A stretch of DNA of 64,000 bases from an uncultured Eubacteriales bacterium (GCA_902800625.1 CADCFG010000003.1:62001-126000), one strand, 5' to 3'; shown: positions 44,555-53,949, counted from the stretch's first letter. The notes: a model not told the origin generated them from the letters alone. Numbers and translations: made by a program.

Positions 44555-47002
44555 GTGGAATTTGAACGGATGACCGTACAGCAGATCAAGGACAGCATCC
44601 AGAACAAACTGCACACCCAGTTCGCCTGCGACGTCAACGATGCCACGCCCGAGCAGCTTTACCAGGCGCTGGCGCTGGTGGTGCGCGACGAGATCATGCA
44701 GCGCCGCAGCTATTCCCGCGACGCTCGCAAGGAGCAGCAGGCCAAGAAGGTCTACTACCTGTCCGCCGAGTTCCTGGTGGGCCGCGCCCTGCACAACAAC
44801 ATGGTGAACCTGGTCAACGAAAAGAATTACATGCAGGCCCTGGACGAGCTGGGCATCGACCGCTCCGTCGTCTTTGAGGAAGAGCCGGAGCCCGGCCTGG
44901 GCAACGGCGGCCTGGGCCGCCTGGCCGCCTGCTTCCTGGATTCCCTGACCACGCTGAAGCTGCCCGCCATGGGCTGCACCATTCGCTATGAGTTCGGCCT
45001 GTTCCGCCAGAAGCTGGTGGACGGCTATCAGGTGGAGGTGCCGGACAACTGGCTGGCCGCCGGCAACATCTGGGAGATCCCCCATCCCGAGGAGACCATC
45101 GACATCCACTTCGGCGGGCGCGTCGAGTCCTATGAGGACAAGGGCCGCACCTACTACCGCCACCTGGACTACAAGACCGTGCAGGCCGTGCCCTACGACA
45201 TCCCCGTGGTGGGCTACGACAGCACCAAGGTCAACTTCCTGCGCACCTGGTCGGCCCGCTCCCCGCAGCAGATCGACATGATGCAGTTCAACCGCGGCCA
45301 GTATGTGCAGGCCATGGAGGAGCGGGAGCTGGCCGAGGTCATTTCCAAGATCCTCTATCCCAATGACGACAGCTACCAGGGCAAGGAGCTTCGCCTGAAG
45401 CAGCAGTACTTCTTCTCCTCTGCGTCCATCCAGTACGCCGTCAAGGACTTCATCGACGTCTACGGCTACAACTGGACGATCTTCGCGGACAAGGTGGCCA
45501 TCCACATCAACGACACCCATCCCGCCGTGGCCATCCCCGAGCTGATGCGCATCCTGCTGGACGACTACGGCCTGGACTGGGACACCGCCGAGAGCATCGC
45601 CCGCCGCACCTTCGCCTACACCAACCACACCGTGCTGGTGGAGGCGCTGGAGAAGTGGCCCGAGAGCCTGTTCCGCGAGCAGCTGCCCCGGGTGTACATG
45701 ATCCTGGAGGAGCTGAACCGCCGCCTGTGCGAAAAGCTGTGGGACGCCTTCCCCGGCCAGTGGGACCGCATCGGCCACATGGCCATCCTGGCCTACAACC
45801 AGGTGCACATGGCCAACCTGTGCGTGGCCTACACCCACTCCGTCAACGGCGTGTCTGCCATCCACACGGACATCCTGAAAAAGCAGACCTTCCACGACTT
45901 CTACCTGCTTGAGCCGCGCAAGTTCGTGAACATCACCAACGGCATCACCCATCGCCGCTGGCTGATGCAGTGCAACCCCGAACTGTCCGGCCTGATCGAC
46001 GAGGCCATCGGCGACGGCTGGCGCAAGGACATGCGCAAGATCGAGGCCCTGAAGCCCTTTGCGGATGACCCCGCCTTCAAGCAGAAGTTCGACGAGATCA
46101 AGTACCACAACAAGCTGCGCCTGGCGGACCACGTGTACCGTCACCAGGGCATCGAAATGAACCCCGAGAGCATCTTCGACGCCCAGGCCAAGCGCCTGCA
46201 CGAATACAAGCGCCAGCTGATGAACGCGCTGGGCATCATGATGCTCTACAATGACATCGACGAGCATCCGGATCAGGAGTTCCACTCCCGCACCTTCATC
46301 TTCGGCGCGAAGGCGGCCCCCGGCTATCATCGTGCGAAGCTGACCATCAAGCTGATCAACGCCGTGGGCGACCTGGTGCGCAAGCATCCCAGGGCCAGCA
46401 AGCTGATCAACGTGGTGTTCCTGGAGAACTACTGCGTCTCCCAGGCGGAGCTGCTGATGCCCGCCACCGAGATCAGCCAGCAGATCTCCACCGCCGGCAA
46501 GGAGGCCAGCGGCACCGGCAACATGAAGTTCATGATGAACGGCGCGGTGACCCTGGGCACCATGGACGGCGCGAACTGCGAGATCTACGAGCAGGTGGGC
46601 GCGGACAACATCTACATCTTCGGCCTGACCGCCGAGGAGGTGGACCGCGGCTACGCCAGCTACCGGGCGCATGAGATCTACGAGACCAACCCGAAGATCC
46701 GCAAGGTGATGGAGCAGCTGATCGACGGCACCCTGTGCCCCGAGAACCCCCGCATGTTCCAGGAGATCTACCACTCCCTGCTGTTCGGCGACGGCGGCGG
46801 AATGGCCGACCCCTACTTCGTGCTGAAGGACTTGGCCAGCTACATCAACACCCAGAAGAAGATGATGAAGGACTACGACAACCGCGACCTGTGGCTGCAC
46901 AAGGCCGTGATGAACACCGCCTGCTCCAGCCTGTTCACCTCCGACAGGTCCATCGAGGAGTACAACAAGCTGATCTGGCATCTGAAGCCCTTGAAGCTGT
47001 AA
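44555..47002 (+). CDS. glgP: Glycogen/maltodextrin phosphorylase
   Basis: GlgP releases glucose 1-phosphate from alpha-1,4-glucans. The 815-residue GT35 enzyme contains YYLSAEFLVGRALHNNMVNL, EPGLGNGGLGRLAACFLDSL, AIHINDTHPAVAIPELMRIL and the PLP-Lys segment EASGTGNMKFMMNGAVTLGT (Lys near residue 659). GTG at 44555 with GGAGGT 6 nt upstream decides the start; in-frame sequence further upstream is non-coding repeat. The GH13 gene downstream fits shared glycogen breakdown. Confidence 0.97.
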   Translation: MEFERMTVQQIKDSIQNKLHTQFACDVNDATPEQLYQALALVVRDEIMQRRSYSRDARKEQQAKKVYYLSAEFLVGRALHNNMVNLVNEKNYMQALDELGIDRSVVFEEEPEPGLGNGGLGRLAACFLDSLTTLKLPAMGCTIRYEFGLFRQKLVDGYQVEVPDNWLAAGNIWEIPHPEETIDIHFGGRVESYEDKGRTYYRHLDYKTVQAVPYDIPVVGYDSTKVNFLRTWSARSPQQIDMMQFNRGQYVQAMEERELAEVISKILYPNDDSYQGKELRLKQQYFFSSASIQYAVKDFIDVYGYNWTIFADKVAIHINDTHPAVAIPELMRILLDDYGLDWDTAESIARRTFAYTNHTVLVEALEKWPESLFREQLPRVYMILEELNRRLCEKLWDAFPGQWDRIGHMAILAYNQVHMANLCVAYTHSVNGVSAIHTDILKKQTFHDFYLLEPRKFVNITNGITHRRWLMQCNPELSGLIDEAIGDGWRKDMRKIEALKPFADDPAFKQKFDEIKYHNKLRLADHVYRHQGIEMNPESIFDAQAKRLHEYKRQLMNALGIMMLYNDIDEHPDQEFHSRTFIFGAKAAPGYHRAKLTIKLINAVGDLVRKHPRASKLINVVFLENYCVSQAELLMPATEISQQISTAGKEASGTGNMKFMMNGAVTLGTMDGANCEIYEQVGADNIYIFGLTAEEVDRGYASYRAHEIYETNPKIRKVMEQLIDGTLCPENPRMFQEIYHSLLFGDGGGMADPYFVLKDLASYINTQKKMMKDYDNRDLWLHKAVMNTACSSLFTSDRSIEEYNKLIWHLKPLKL

Positions 47003-47017
47003 TTCACTGCTGATGGG

Positions 47018-47048
47018 TTGTAGGGGCGCCGCTGCGGCGCCCCTACAA
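47018..47048. repeat. Perfect REP-like palindrome, family A
   Basis: 15-bp arms (TTGTAGGGGCGCCGC) around one central T, between glgP and the GH13 gene; the best-preserved copy in the window. Confidence 0.8.
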
Positions 47049-47095
47049 TTCGCCTCAGCCCCTATCCAATCCCCCGCCAACAGGAGTGACGCAAT

Positions 47096-48994
47096 ATGCA
47101 CATCTTCCACGATTCCCGCGACCCCGTCTACCGCACGCCCCAGGGCGCCGCGCCCTGCGGCTCCACGCTTCGGCTGCGGGTGCGGGCCGAGGATCTGCAC
47201 AGGGTGAGCCTGCGGCTGTGGTGGCAGGACTCGGAGAGCCTGCTGCCCATGAAGCCCGCCCACTCGGGACTGTATGAGTGCGAGCTGAAGCTGCCCGCCG
47301 AACCGGGGCTTTTGTGGTACTTCTTCGTCGCGGAGGACTACGGCGGCAAGACCTGGTACTACGGCAACGCCGCCGATGGCCTGGGCGGCGCGGGCATGAT
47401 GACCGAGGGCCAGCCCGGGGGCTATCAGGTGACGGTGTGCGACCCCGAATACCAGACCCCCGCCTGGATGCGCGACGGCATGATGCTGCAGATCATGGTG
47501 GACCGCTACCACAGCGTCGGGGCGAAGGACGTGAACAACCTGCCGCCCGCCAGCTATTACCACGTGCACTGGGACGACGACCCGGCGCTGATCATCAACG
47601 ACGACAAGTACGGCGACAACTGCAACAACGACTACTTCGGCGGCAACCTGCGCGGCGTGATGGCGAAGCTGGACTACATCCAGAGCCTGGGCGTCACGGT
47701 GCTGTACTTCAACCCCATCTTCAAGGCCCGCAGCAACCATAAGTACAACACCGGCGACTACATGACCATCGACCCCAGCTTCGGCACCGAGGACGACTTC
47801 CGCGCCCTGTGCGCCGAGTGCGAGCGGCGGGGCATGCGCGTGGTGCTGGACGGCGTGTTCAGCCACACCGGCTCCGACAGCCTGTACTTCAACCGGGACG
47901 GCCACTATGGCCCCGGCGGCGCCTTCAATGACCCCGAATCCCCCTTCCGGGAGTGGTATCGCTTCCGCCACTGGCCGGACGACTACGAGTGCTGGTGGGG
48001 CTTCAAGACCCTGCCCAACGTACACGAGGAGACGGACAGCTACCAGGACTACATCATCCGAAACGACGACAGCGTCACCGCCCACTGGATTCGCGCCGGC
48101 GCGTCCGGCTGGCGGCTGGATGTGGCCGACGAGCTGCCCATGGAGTTCATCCGCCGCATTCGCAAGCGCATTCGCCGGGAGAAGGGCGACGCCGCGCTGA
48201 TCGGCGAGGTGTGGGAGGACCCCACCAACAAGGTGGCCTACGGGGAAATGCGCTGCTACGCCCTGGGCGACACGCTGGACAGCTGCATGAACTATCCCCT
48301 GCGGGACGCCATCTTCGATTTCCTGCGCTGCCACACCGACGCCTTCAATTTCGTGCGGAGGCTTGAGAACCTGAAGGAGAACATGCCCGCGCCGTTCTTC
48401 TACAGCGAAATGAACCTGCTGGGCAGCCACGACACGCCCCGGGCCATCAACGTGCTGGCGGACATCGGCGACATGGCCCCCGACAGGGTCTACCGCCATC
48501 CCTTCATGATGGATCCCAACGACTACAACCGCGGCAAGCGCCGGATGATCGCCGCCTGGCAGCTCATCTGCGCCCTGCCCGGCATGCCCTGCCTGTACTA
48601 CGGCGACGAGGCGGGCCTCACCGGCATGGCCGACCCCTACAACCGCGCCACCTATCCCTGGGGACACGAGGACGCACAGCTGGTGGAGACCTACCGGAAG
48701 ATCATGACCGACCGCATGGCCACCCCGTGCCTGCGCACCGGCGATCTGCGGCTCAACGCCATCGGGCCGGACGTGGTGCTGGTGGAGCGGAGCATCACCG
48801 GCGGCGCGGACGTGTTCGGGCGCTCCGCCGAAAACGGCAGCCGCGCCCTGGCCGTGAACCGCTGCGGCGAACAGCGGCGCGTGGAGTACGGCGGCCGCGT
48901 GTGGGAGCTGCCCCCGGAGAGCGCCACCTGGCTGCGCCCCGCCGAGGGCAAGCCCGCAAAGCCCAAAAAGGCCCGGTGGAACGGCAAGGCATGA
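47096..48994 (+). CDS. GH13 alpha-amylase-family enzyme (neopullulanase/cyclomaltodextrinase-like)
   Basis: A 632-residue intracellular glycoside hydrolase. An N-terminal beta domain (about 1-115) precedes the (beta/alpha)8 barrel with VTVLYFNPIFKARSNHKYNT, VVLDGVFSHTG, nucleophile Asp in GWRLDVADELP, acid Glu in LIGEVWED and transition-state Asp in LLGSHDTPR. The NHKYNTGDY feature is typical of neopullulanase-like enzymes acting on dextrins. No signal peptide. The Lys/Arg-rich tail is unremarkable. It sits behind glgP, so it likely trims glycogen or imported maltodextrins. Confidence 0.92.
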   Translation: MHIFHDSRDPVYRTPQGAAPCGSTLRLRVRAEDLHRVSLRLWWQDSESLLPMKPAHSGLYECELKLPAEPGLLWYFFVAEDYGGKTWYYGNAADGLGGAGMMTEGQPGGYQVTVCDPEYQTPAWMRDGMMLQIMVDRYHSVGAKDVNNLPPASYYHVHWDDDPALIINDDKYGDNCNNDYFGGNLRGVMAKLDYIQSLGVTVLYFNPIFKARSNHKYNTGDYMTIDPSFGTEDDFRALCAECERRGMRVVLDGVFSHTGSDSLYFNRDGHYGPGGAFNDPESPFREWYRFRHWPDDYECWWGFKTLPNVHEETDSYQDYIIRNDDSVTAHWIRAGASGWRLDVADELPMEFIRRIRKRIRREKGDAALIGEVWEDPTNKVAYGEMRCYALGDTLDSCMNYPLRDAIFDFLRCHTDAFNFVRRLENLKENMPAPFFYSEMNLLGSHDTPRAINVLADIGDMAPDRVYRHPFMMDPNDYNRGKRRMIAAWQLICALPGMPCLYYGDEAGLTGMADPYNRATYPWGHEDAQLVETYRKIMTDRMATPCLRTGDLRLNAIGPDVVLVERSITGGADVFGRSAENGSRALAVNRCGEQRRVEYGGRVWELPPESATWLRPAEGKPAKPKKARWNGKA

Positions 48995-48998
48995 GAAA

Positions 48999-49027
48999 AC
49001 AGCCCATCGATGATGGGCTGTTTTTTT
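48999..49027 (+). terminator. Intrinsic terminator of the GH13 gene
   Basis: ACAGCCCATC/GATGGGCTGT stem, GAT loop, seven-T tail. Confidence 0.9.
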
Positions 49028-49090
49028 GAGTTTAGAGTTGAGATTGAATGGCCGTTCTCCTCTAAACTCTAAACTCTTATCTCTTATCTC
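49028..49090. repeat. Inverted repeat with TTTAGAG-type arms
   Basis: Left arm GAGTTTAGAGTTGAGATTGA, right arm TCTAAACTCTAAACTCTTAT. It reaches the stop codon of the coiled-coil gene. Confidence 0.65.
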
Positions 49091-49731
49091 TCTCCCAGTA
49101 TATCCTCGATCGTCACCTGGTCCAATCCCCCGTTGTCCAGCTGTTGCCTGCGGGCGAGGCGGCGGGCGTTCAGGGTCTGCAGGCGGCCGATCTCCTCGTC
49201 CCGCTGGGTGATCCCGGCGCGCAGGGCCTCCTCGGTCTTTGCCGACTCGGCGCTCAGCCGGGCGATCTCGCCCCGCAGGCTGGCCTCCAGCTTCGCGGCG
49301 GCGGCGTCCCGGCGGGCCAGCTCATCCCGCAGGCGCTCGTCGGCCCGGGCGGCCTGGTCCCTCAGCTTCCTGTTGGCATCGGCCAGCTGCTGCTCCAGCT
49401 GCTCCATCTTCATGCGCTTCACGCCGTCCTCCTTCTCCGCGAGGATGCGGCGGCCGCTCTCCTGGAACAGGTGCATGTTCAGGTCGGTGGCGCGGCTTTC
49501 CATCTCCTGATAGTCGTTTTCAAAGGCCTCCACCCGGGCGCGCAGCCTGCGGATCTCCGCCTCCCGGCGGTCCACCACCCGCTGCAGATTCTGGCGAATG
49601 GCCCGATCCTCCTTCAACTGCCGCACGCGCTCGTTGGCCCTGTCCAGCGCCTGCCGGAGCCTGGCACAGTACCACGCCAGCCAGGCGCAAACCCCGGCCA
49701 GCACCACCGCTGCGATGATCGCGTATATCAA
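49084..49731 (-). CDS. Membrane-anchored coiled-coil protein
   Basis: A 215-residue protein with one N-terminal membrane helix (LIYAIIAAVVLAGVCAWLAW) followed by about 170 residues of charged coiled coil (RANERVRQLKEDRAIRQNLQ onward) and a short DQVTIEDILGER tail. The TTG at 49731 is chosen because GGAAGG lies 8 nt upstream; a GTG at 49740 would sit on that site. It could be an RmuC- or septum-like scaffold, but no specific family is recognised. Confidence 0.7.
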   Translation of the reverse strand: MIYAIIAAVVLAGVCAWLAWYCARLRQALDRANERVRQLKEDRAIRQNLQRVVDRREAEIRRLRARVEAFENDYQEMESRATDLNMHLFQESGRRILAEKEDGVKRMKMEQLEQQLADANRKLRDQAARADERLRDELARRDAAAAKLEASLRGEIARLSAESAKTEEALRAGITQRDEEIGRLQTLNARRLARRQQLDNGGLDQVTIEDILGER

Positions 49732-49922
49732 TGCGCACACCTTCCCGATTATATTGCAACCATTATAGCACAAATTCGGGGATAAGGGAATACCCCGCGG
49801 GGCCGCCTGCCGCGCCACGGGCCAGCCATTAGTAATCATTAACATTCCAATAAGATATGTTTGGTACGCAGGAATTTGCACAGGCGCTGTAGAATGTAAT
49901 GCAGGATGGCGAGGTGAGGCGC

Positions 49923-50645
49923 ATGGATACCCCGCACGCACGGGTCCTGATCGCGGGCAGTGCGCCCGGCTTGGTCGAGGCAATGAACGCCGCGGGTCTG
50001 ACCGTCTGCGGTCGCGCGGGCGACGGCGCATCCGCCATAAGGCTGCTGCGGGAAGCGCGGCCCGACCTGATCGCCTGCGACGCGATCCTGCCCGGCATGG
50101 ACGGGGTGGCGCTGGTGAAGGCGGTGCGGCGTCAAAAGCTGAACCGCCAGCCCGCCGTGCTGCTGTTGAAGCCCCGGGGGCTGCGGCTCCCCGGCGAGGA
50201 CGCGCTGCCGGACCTGGGCGCGATGGCGCTGGAAACCCCGGCGGACGGCGATGCGTTGGTTCAGGCCATCGGAGCCGCCCTGGCGCTGGACATCCCGCTG
50301 CCGCCGGACAAGGATGCGCGGCTGGAGGAGCTGCTGGACGCCCTGTGCGTGCCGGAGCATCCCGGCAGGGGCTGCCTCAAAAGCGCTGTGGCCCTGGCCT
50401 GGGCAGACCGACGGCGGCTGAGCGCCCTGAAGGCGTATCTCTACCCCGAAGCCGCCAGGCAGTCGGGCTTGAAAGGCGCCCAGTGCGAGCGGGCCATCTG
50501 CCACGTGATCGACTGTGCCTTTCGCACGGGCGAGATCGAGCGGCAGCACGAAATCTTTGGCGACACAATCGACGCGAGGCGCGGCAAGCCCACCGGGGGC
50601 GAGATGATCGCGCAGCTCGCGGATATACTCAGATGGGAGGGATAG
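49923..50645 (+). CDS. Spo0A-like response regulator with degenerate receiver
   Basis: A 240-residue protein with a receiver-like domain (1-120) and a Spo0A C-terminal-like domain (about 135-238): LYPEAARQSGLKGAQCERAI...HEIFGD...GKPTGGEMIAQLADIL. The phospho-acceptor Asp is kept (ACDAILPGMDG), but the acidic pair at the start is Gly-Ser (VLIAGSAPGL), and the conserved Thr and Lys positions are replaced (AVLLLKP, ALETPAD). In the DNA-binding part two Arg of the recognition helix are changed. So normal phosphorylation looks unlikely. GAGGTGAG precedes the ATG; deoB follows 3 nt later. Not a confirmed sporulation regulator. Confidence 0.8.
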   Translation: MDTPHARVLIAGSAPGLVEAMNAAGLTVCGRAGDGASAIRLLREARPDLIACDAILPGMDGVALVKAVRRQKLNRQPAVLLLKPRGLRLPGEDALPDLGAMALETPADGDALVQAIGAALALDIPLPPDKDARLEELLDALCVPEHPGRGCLKSAVALAWADRRRLSALKAYLYPEAARQSGLKGAQCERAICHVIDCAFRTGEIERQHEIFGDTIDARRGKPTGGEMIAQLADILRWEG

Positions 50646-50648
50646 ACT

Positions 50649-51830
50649 ATGAAGAAGATGAAGCGCGTGGTGGTCGTGGTGCTGGATGGCGCCGGCGCGG
50701 GCTGGCAGCACGACGCCGCCAAGTACGGCGACGAAGGCGCGAACACGCTGAAGCACGTGATCGAGCAGGCCAACCCGAATATCCCCAACCTGGAGGAGCT
50801 GGGCATCCGGCACGTGCTGGGCATCCAGGACAAGGACGCGGACGAGCCCATCGGCTGCTACGGCACCATGCTGGAGCAGGCCGCCGGCAAGGATACCACC
50901 ACCGGCCACTGGGAGATCGCGGGCCTGACCCTGCGCCAGCCCTTCCCCACCTACCCCAACGGCTTCCCCAAGGAGGTCATCGACGCCTTCGAGCAGGAGA
51001 CCGGCATGGGCACCATCGGCAACAAGGTGGCCAGCGGCACCGCGATCATCGAGGAGCTGGGCGCGGAGCACCTGCGCACCGGCAAGCTGATCGTCTACAC
51101 CTCCGCCGACAGCGTGTTCCAGGTTGCCGCCCACGAGGCCGTGCTGCCCGCCATGGAATTATGGCACGTGTGCCGCACCGCCCGCAGGCTTTTAAAGGGC
51201 GAGCACAACGTGGGCCGGGTCATCGCGCGCCCCTTTGAAGGCGAGGTGGGCCACTTCGTGCGCACCGCCAACCGGCGCGACTTCTCGGTGGATCCCACCG
51301 GCCGCACCATGCTGGACGCGGTGAAGAGCGCGGGCATGGACACCCTGGCCGTGGGCAAGATCGAGGACATCTTCAACCACCGGGGCATCACCCAGTCCAA
51401 CCACGCCGCGGGCAACCCCGCCTGCATCGACGCCACCATCGAATTCTTGAAGAAAGACCGCTGGAAGGGTCTGATGTTCGTAAACCTGGTGGATACCGAC
51501 ATGCTGTTCGGCCACCGGCGCGACGTGCCGGGCTTCGCCAGGAGCCTGGAGGAGTTCGACCAGAAGCTGCCGGAGATCATGCGGCTGCTGGGCGAGGACG
51601 GCCTGTTGATGATCACCGCCGACCACGGCTGCGACCCCTCCTACACCGCCCACACCGACCATACCCGCGAGCGCGTGCCGCTGCTGGTGTGGGGCCTGGG
51701 CATCGAAGAGGGCGTGAACCTGGGCGAGCGCGCCACCTTCGCCGACCTGTCCGCCACGGCGCTGGAGGCCCTGGGCGTGGCCGAAAAGCTGGACGGCACG
51801 TCCTTCTACGGGGATATTGCGCTGGATTGA
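50649..51830 (+). CDS. deoB: Phosphopentomutase
   Basis: DeoB interconverts (deoxy)ribose 1- and 5-phosphates in nucleoside salvage. The 393-residue alkaline-phosphatase-superfamily protein shows VVVVLDGAGAGWQHDAAKYG, the KDTTTGHWEIAGL catalytic Thr segment, VNLVDTDMLFGHRRD and ITADHGCDPSYTAHTDHTRE metal ligands. GGGAGGG precedes the ATG. It is co-transcribed with the Spo0A-like gene, an unusual pairing. Confidence 0.96.
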   Translation: MKKMKRVVVVVLDGAGAGWQHDAAKYGDEGANTLKHVIEQANPNIPNLEELGIRHVLGIQDKDADEPIGCYGTMLEQAAGKDTTTGHWEIAGLTLRQPFPTYPNGFPKEVIDAFEQETGMGTIGNKVASGTAIIEELGAEHLRTGKLIVYTSADSVFQVAAHEAVLPAMELWHVCRTARRLLKGEHNVGRVIARPFEGEVGHFVRTANRRDFSVDPTGRTMLDAVKSAGMDTLAVGKIEDIFNHRGITQSNHAAGNPACIDATIEFLKKDRWKGLMFVNLVDTDMLFGHRRDVPGFARSLEEFDQKLPEIMRLLGEDGLLMITADHGCDPSYTAHTDHTRERVPLLVWGLGIEEGVNLGERATFADLSATALEALGVAEKLDGTSFYGDIALD

Positions 51831-51862
51831 GTCGAAACATGCCATAGTTTACAAAAAAGGGC

Positions 51863-51891
51863 TTTTCATCTGCGCAACAATCGGGTATAAT
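51863..51891 (+). promoter_or_regulatory. Predicted gap promoter
   Basis: TTTTCA (51863-51868), 17-nt spacer, perfect TATAAT (51886-51891); AGGGAGG follows before the ATG. Confidence 0.7.
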
Positions 51892-51965
51892 AAACGATGT
51901 AGTTATAGGTGTGTGGGCAAATGCCCGCCATCATAATGAGAACTTTATTTAGGGAGGTTTTTCCA

Positions 51966-52979
51966 ATGGCTGTTAAAGTTGCTATCAATGGTTTCGGTCG
52001 TATTGGTCGTCTGGCTTTCCGTCAGATGTTCGGCGCTGAGGGCTACGAGATCGTCGCCATCAACGACCTGACCACCCCCAAGATGCTGGCTCACCTGCTG
52101 AAGTATGACTCCACGCAGGGCAACTACGCCAACTCTCACAAGGTCGAGGCCACTGAGAATTCCATCATCGTGGACGGCAAGGAAATCCGCATCTACGCCG
52201 AGAAGGACGCCAAGGATTGCCCCTGGGGCGAGCTGAAGGTGGACGTCGTGCTGGAGTGCACCGGCTTCTACACCTCCAAGGCCAAGGCTCAGGCGCACAT
52301 CGACGCCGGCGCCCGCAAGGTCGTCATCTCCGCGCCCGCTGGCAAGGACCTGCCCACCATCGTCTACAACGTGAACCACACCACCCTGAAGCCCGAAGAT
52401 ACCATCATCTCCGCCGCTTCCTGCACCACCAACTGCCTGGCGCCCATGGCCAAGGCTCTGAATGATGGTTGGGCCATCGAGTCCGGCATCATGTGCACCA
52501 TCCACGCCTACACCGGCGACCAGATGACCCTGGACGGCCCGCAGCGCAAGGGCGACCTGCGCCGCTCCCGCGCCGCCGCGGTCAACATCGTTCCCAACAG
52601 CACCGGCGCTGCCAAGGCCATCGGCCTGGTCATCCCCGAGCTGGACGGCAAGCTGATCGGCGCGGCCCAGCGCGTGCCCACCCCCACCGGCTCCACCACC
52701 ATCCTGAATGCCGTCGTGAAGGGCAACCCCACCGTTGAGGAGATCAACGCCCAGATGAAGAAGGAGTCCAACGAGTCCTTCGGCTACAACACCGACGAGA
52801 TCGTCTCCTCCGACATCATCGGCATGCGCTATGGCAGCCTGTTCGATGCCACTCAGACCATGGTCATCAACCTGGGCAACGGCACCAGCCAGGTTCAGGT
52901 CGTGTCCTGGTATGACAATGAGAACAGCTACACCAGCCAGATGGTCCGCACCATCAAGTTCTTCTCCGAGCTGGCCTAA
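51966..52979 (+). CDS. gap: Glyceraldehyde-3-phosphate dehydrogenase
   Basis: GAPDH of glycolysis, 337 residues. It has [14 protein letters not shown] (NAD fold), catalytic Cys in [12 protein letters not shown] near residue 157, [20 protein letters not shown], and [18 protein letters not shown]. The ATG at 51966 fits the family and has AGGGAGG upstream. Codons are T-ending more often than in neighbours (GGTCGT, GCTGTT), as expected of a very highly expressed gene. No pgk follows. Confidence 0.98.
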   Translation: MAVKVAINGFGRIGRLAFRQMFGAEGYEIVAINDLTTPKMLAHLLKYDSTQGNYANSHKVEATENSIIVDGKEIRIYAEKDAKDCPWGELKVDVVLECTGFYTSKAKAQAHIDAGARKVVISAPAGKDLPTIVYNVNHTTLKPEDTIISAASCTTNCLAPMAKALNDGWAIESGIMCTIHAYTGDQMTLDGPQRKGDLRRSRAAAVNIVPNSTGAAKAIGLVIPELDGKLIGAAQRVPTPTGSTTILNAVVKGNPTVEEINAQMKKESNESFGYNTDEIVSSDIIGMRYGSLFDATQTMVINLGNGTSQVQVVSWYDNENSYTSQMVRTIKFFSELA

Positions 52980-53051
52980 GTCCGCAGCGCGGACCGGCAA
53001 TCGCTGCCGCGCTTCAACGCGCAGCGTTTGATCGGAAATGCTTGATACCCG

Positions 53052-53084
53052 CAGCGCCCTTTCGCAAGGAAGGGCGCTGTTTTA
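53052..53084 (+). terminator. gap terminator
   Basis: CAGCGCCCTT/AAGGGCGCTG stem followed by TTTTAT. Confidence 0.8.
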
Positions 53085-53101
53085 TCTGATGGCAAATCCA
53101 T

Positions 53102-53300
53102 ATTGCAGGGGCGCCGTTTCGGCGCCCGGCTTGTGTGAATCCAATCCACCTGCTCGGCGAGCGGCAACGCCGCCCCTGCAATGAAAACCGGATTGCCACG
53201 TCGATCTTGCGCCCTCCCTGTAACGACGCTATGCTTGCCCGCCGTGTCATTGCGAGGAGTGAAGGCACCGCCTTCGCGACATGGCAATCCGGTTCTGATA
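53102..53300. repeat. Composite palindromic repeat region
   Basis: Two nested families: ATTGCAGGGGCG (53102-53113) pairs with CGCCCCTGCAAT (53171-53182), flanking a GCGCCG/CGGCGC hairpin; then AACCGGATTGCCACGTCG pairs with CGACATGGCAATCCGGTT (near 53187-53204 and 53278-53295), enclosing a CATTGCGAGG core. No gene is present between gap and the XRE gene. Confidence 0.7.
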
Positions 53301-53325
53301 CTCTTCATCCGAAACTTTTGTTTTG

Positions 53326-53568
53326 TTATTTGATCTCCTGTTCCAGCTCGTCAAATATCTTCGCGCTGAAAAACTCCCCTAAAGTCATATCCAGCCCATC
53401 ACACAGCTTTTTGATCACATTGATGCTCAATTCTTTGCGCCTCTCATCCAACATACTATAAACCGTAGATGGTGTCACGCCTGACAAATTCGCCAGTTCA
53501 TTCGGCCTCATATTCCGCTGCGCCATGATCTCTCTGAACCGCTTAACCACTGCGTCCTTTACGCTCAT
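53326..53568 (-). CDS. Small XRE-type HTH regulator
   Basis: An 80-residue Cro/C1-type repressor-like protein, MSVKDAVVKRFREIMAQRNM, with HTH NELANLSGVTPSTVYSMLDE. It has no extra domain. It is divergent from a lipoprotein gene, and the spacer holds three copies of a palindrome (ACGCAnnYGCGT) suited to it. The ATG at 53568 has GAGGGG with 8-nt spacing. Probably an autoregulated local repressor. Confidence 0.88.
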   Translation of the reverse strand: MSVKDAVVKRFREIMAQRNMRPNELANLSGVTPSTVYSMLDERRKELSINVIKKLCDGLDMTLGEFFSAKIFDELEQEIK

Positions 53569-53604
53569 TTTCATCACCCCTCTAATAAGAGGATAGAAAA
53601 TTTT

Positions 53605-53675
53605 ACGCAATCGCGTATACGCACTTGCGTTTTCATCGGAAATAAAGTATAATGTTCCTATGAACGCACCTGCGT
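53605..53675. promoter_or_regulatory. Three ACGCAnnYGCGT operators with promoter of the lipoprotein cassette
   Basis: Copies lie at 53605-53616 (ACGCAATCGCGT), 53619-53630 (ACGCACTTGCGT) and 53664-53675 (ACGCACCTGCGT). The plus-strand promoter is TTGCGT (53625-53630), 17-nt spacer, TATAAT (53648-53653); the second operator covers the -35 and the third lies just after the start site, the layout of a repressible promoter. Confidence 0.75.
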
Positions 53676-53698
53676 ATTTTGAGAGGGGGAGAATGCAT

Positions 53699-53896
53699 AT
53701 GAAGCGCTTGATGGTCTTGTTTCTGTTGGTTACCTTGCTCGCTGGCATCCTTGTTGGTTGCGGCAGCAACTATTCCTCTGCCAAGCCTGGCCAATGCATG
53801 TGGTGTGACGGCTATGGCTATGCGTCGTATTATGATTCTGATGGAAACCTGCGTTCAAAGACTTGTTCACACTGCGGCGGTACAGGTCGCAGCTGA
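53699..53896 (+). CDS. Small lipoprotein with DnaJ-type CxxCxGxG zinc motifs
   Basis: A 65-residue exported lipoprotein: lipobox LLAGILVGC near residue 21, then a domain with CMWCDGYGYA and CSHCGGTGRS, two CxxCxGxG-type motifs like the cysteine-rich zinc repeats of DnaJ. GGGGGAGA precedes the ATG at 53699. First gene of a three-gene cassette controlled by the neighbouring XRE protein. Function unknown; metal binding at the cell surface is plausible. Confidence 0.78.
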   Translation: MKRLMVLFLLVTLLAGILVGCGSNYSSAKPGQCMWCDGYGYASYYDSDGNLRSKTCSHCGGTGRS

Positions 53897-53949
53897 AATC
53901 GAAGGAAGTGCTGACTGAACAATTGCCGAAATCGAAGGAGGAATGTCTC

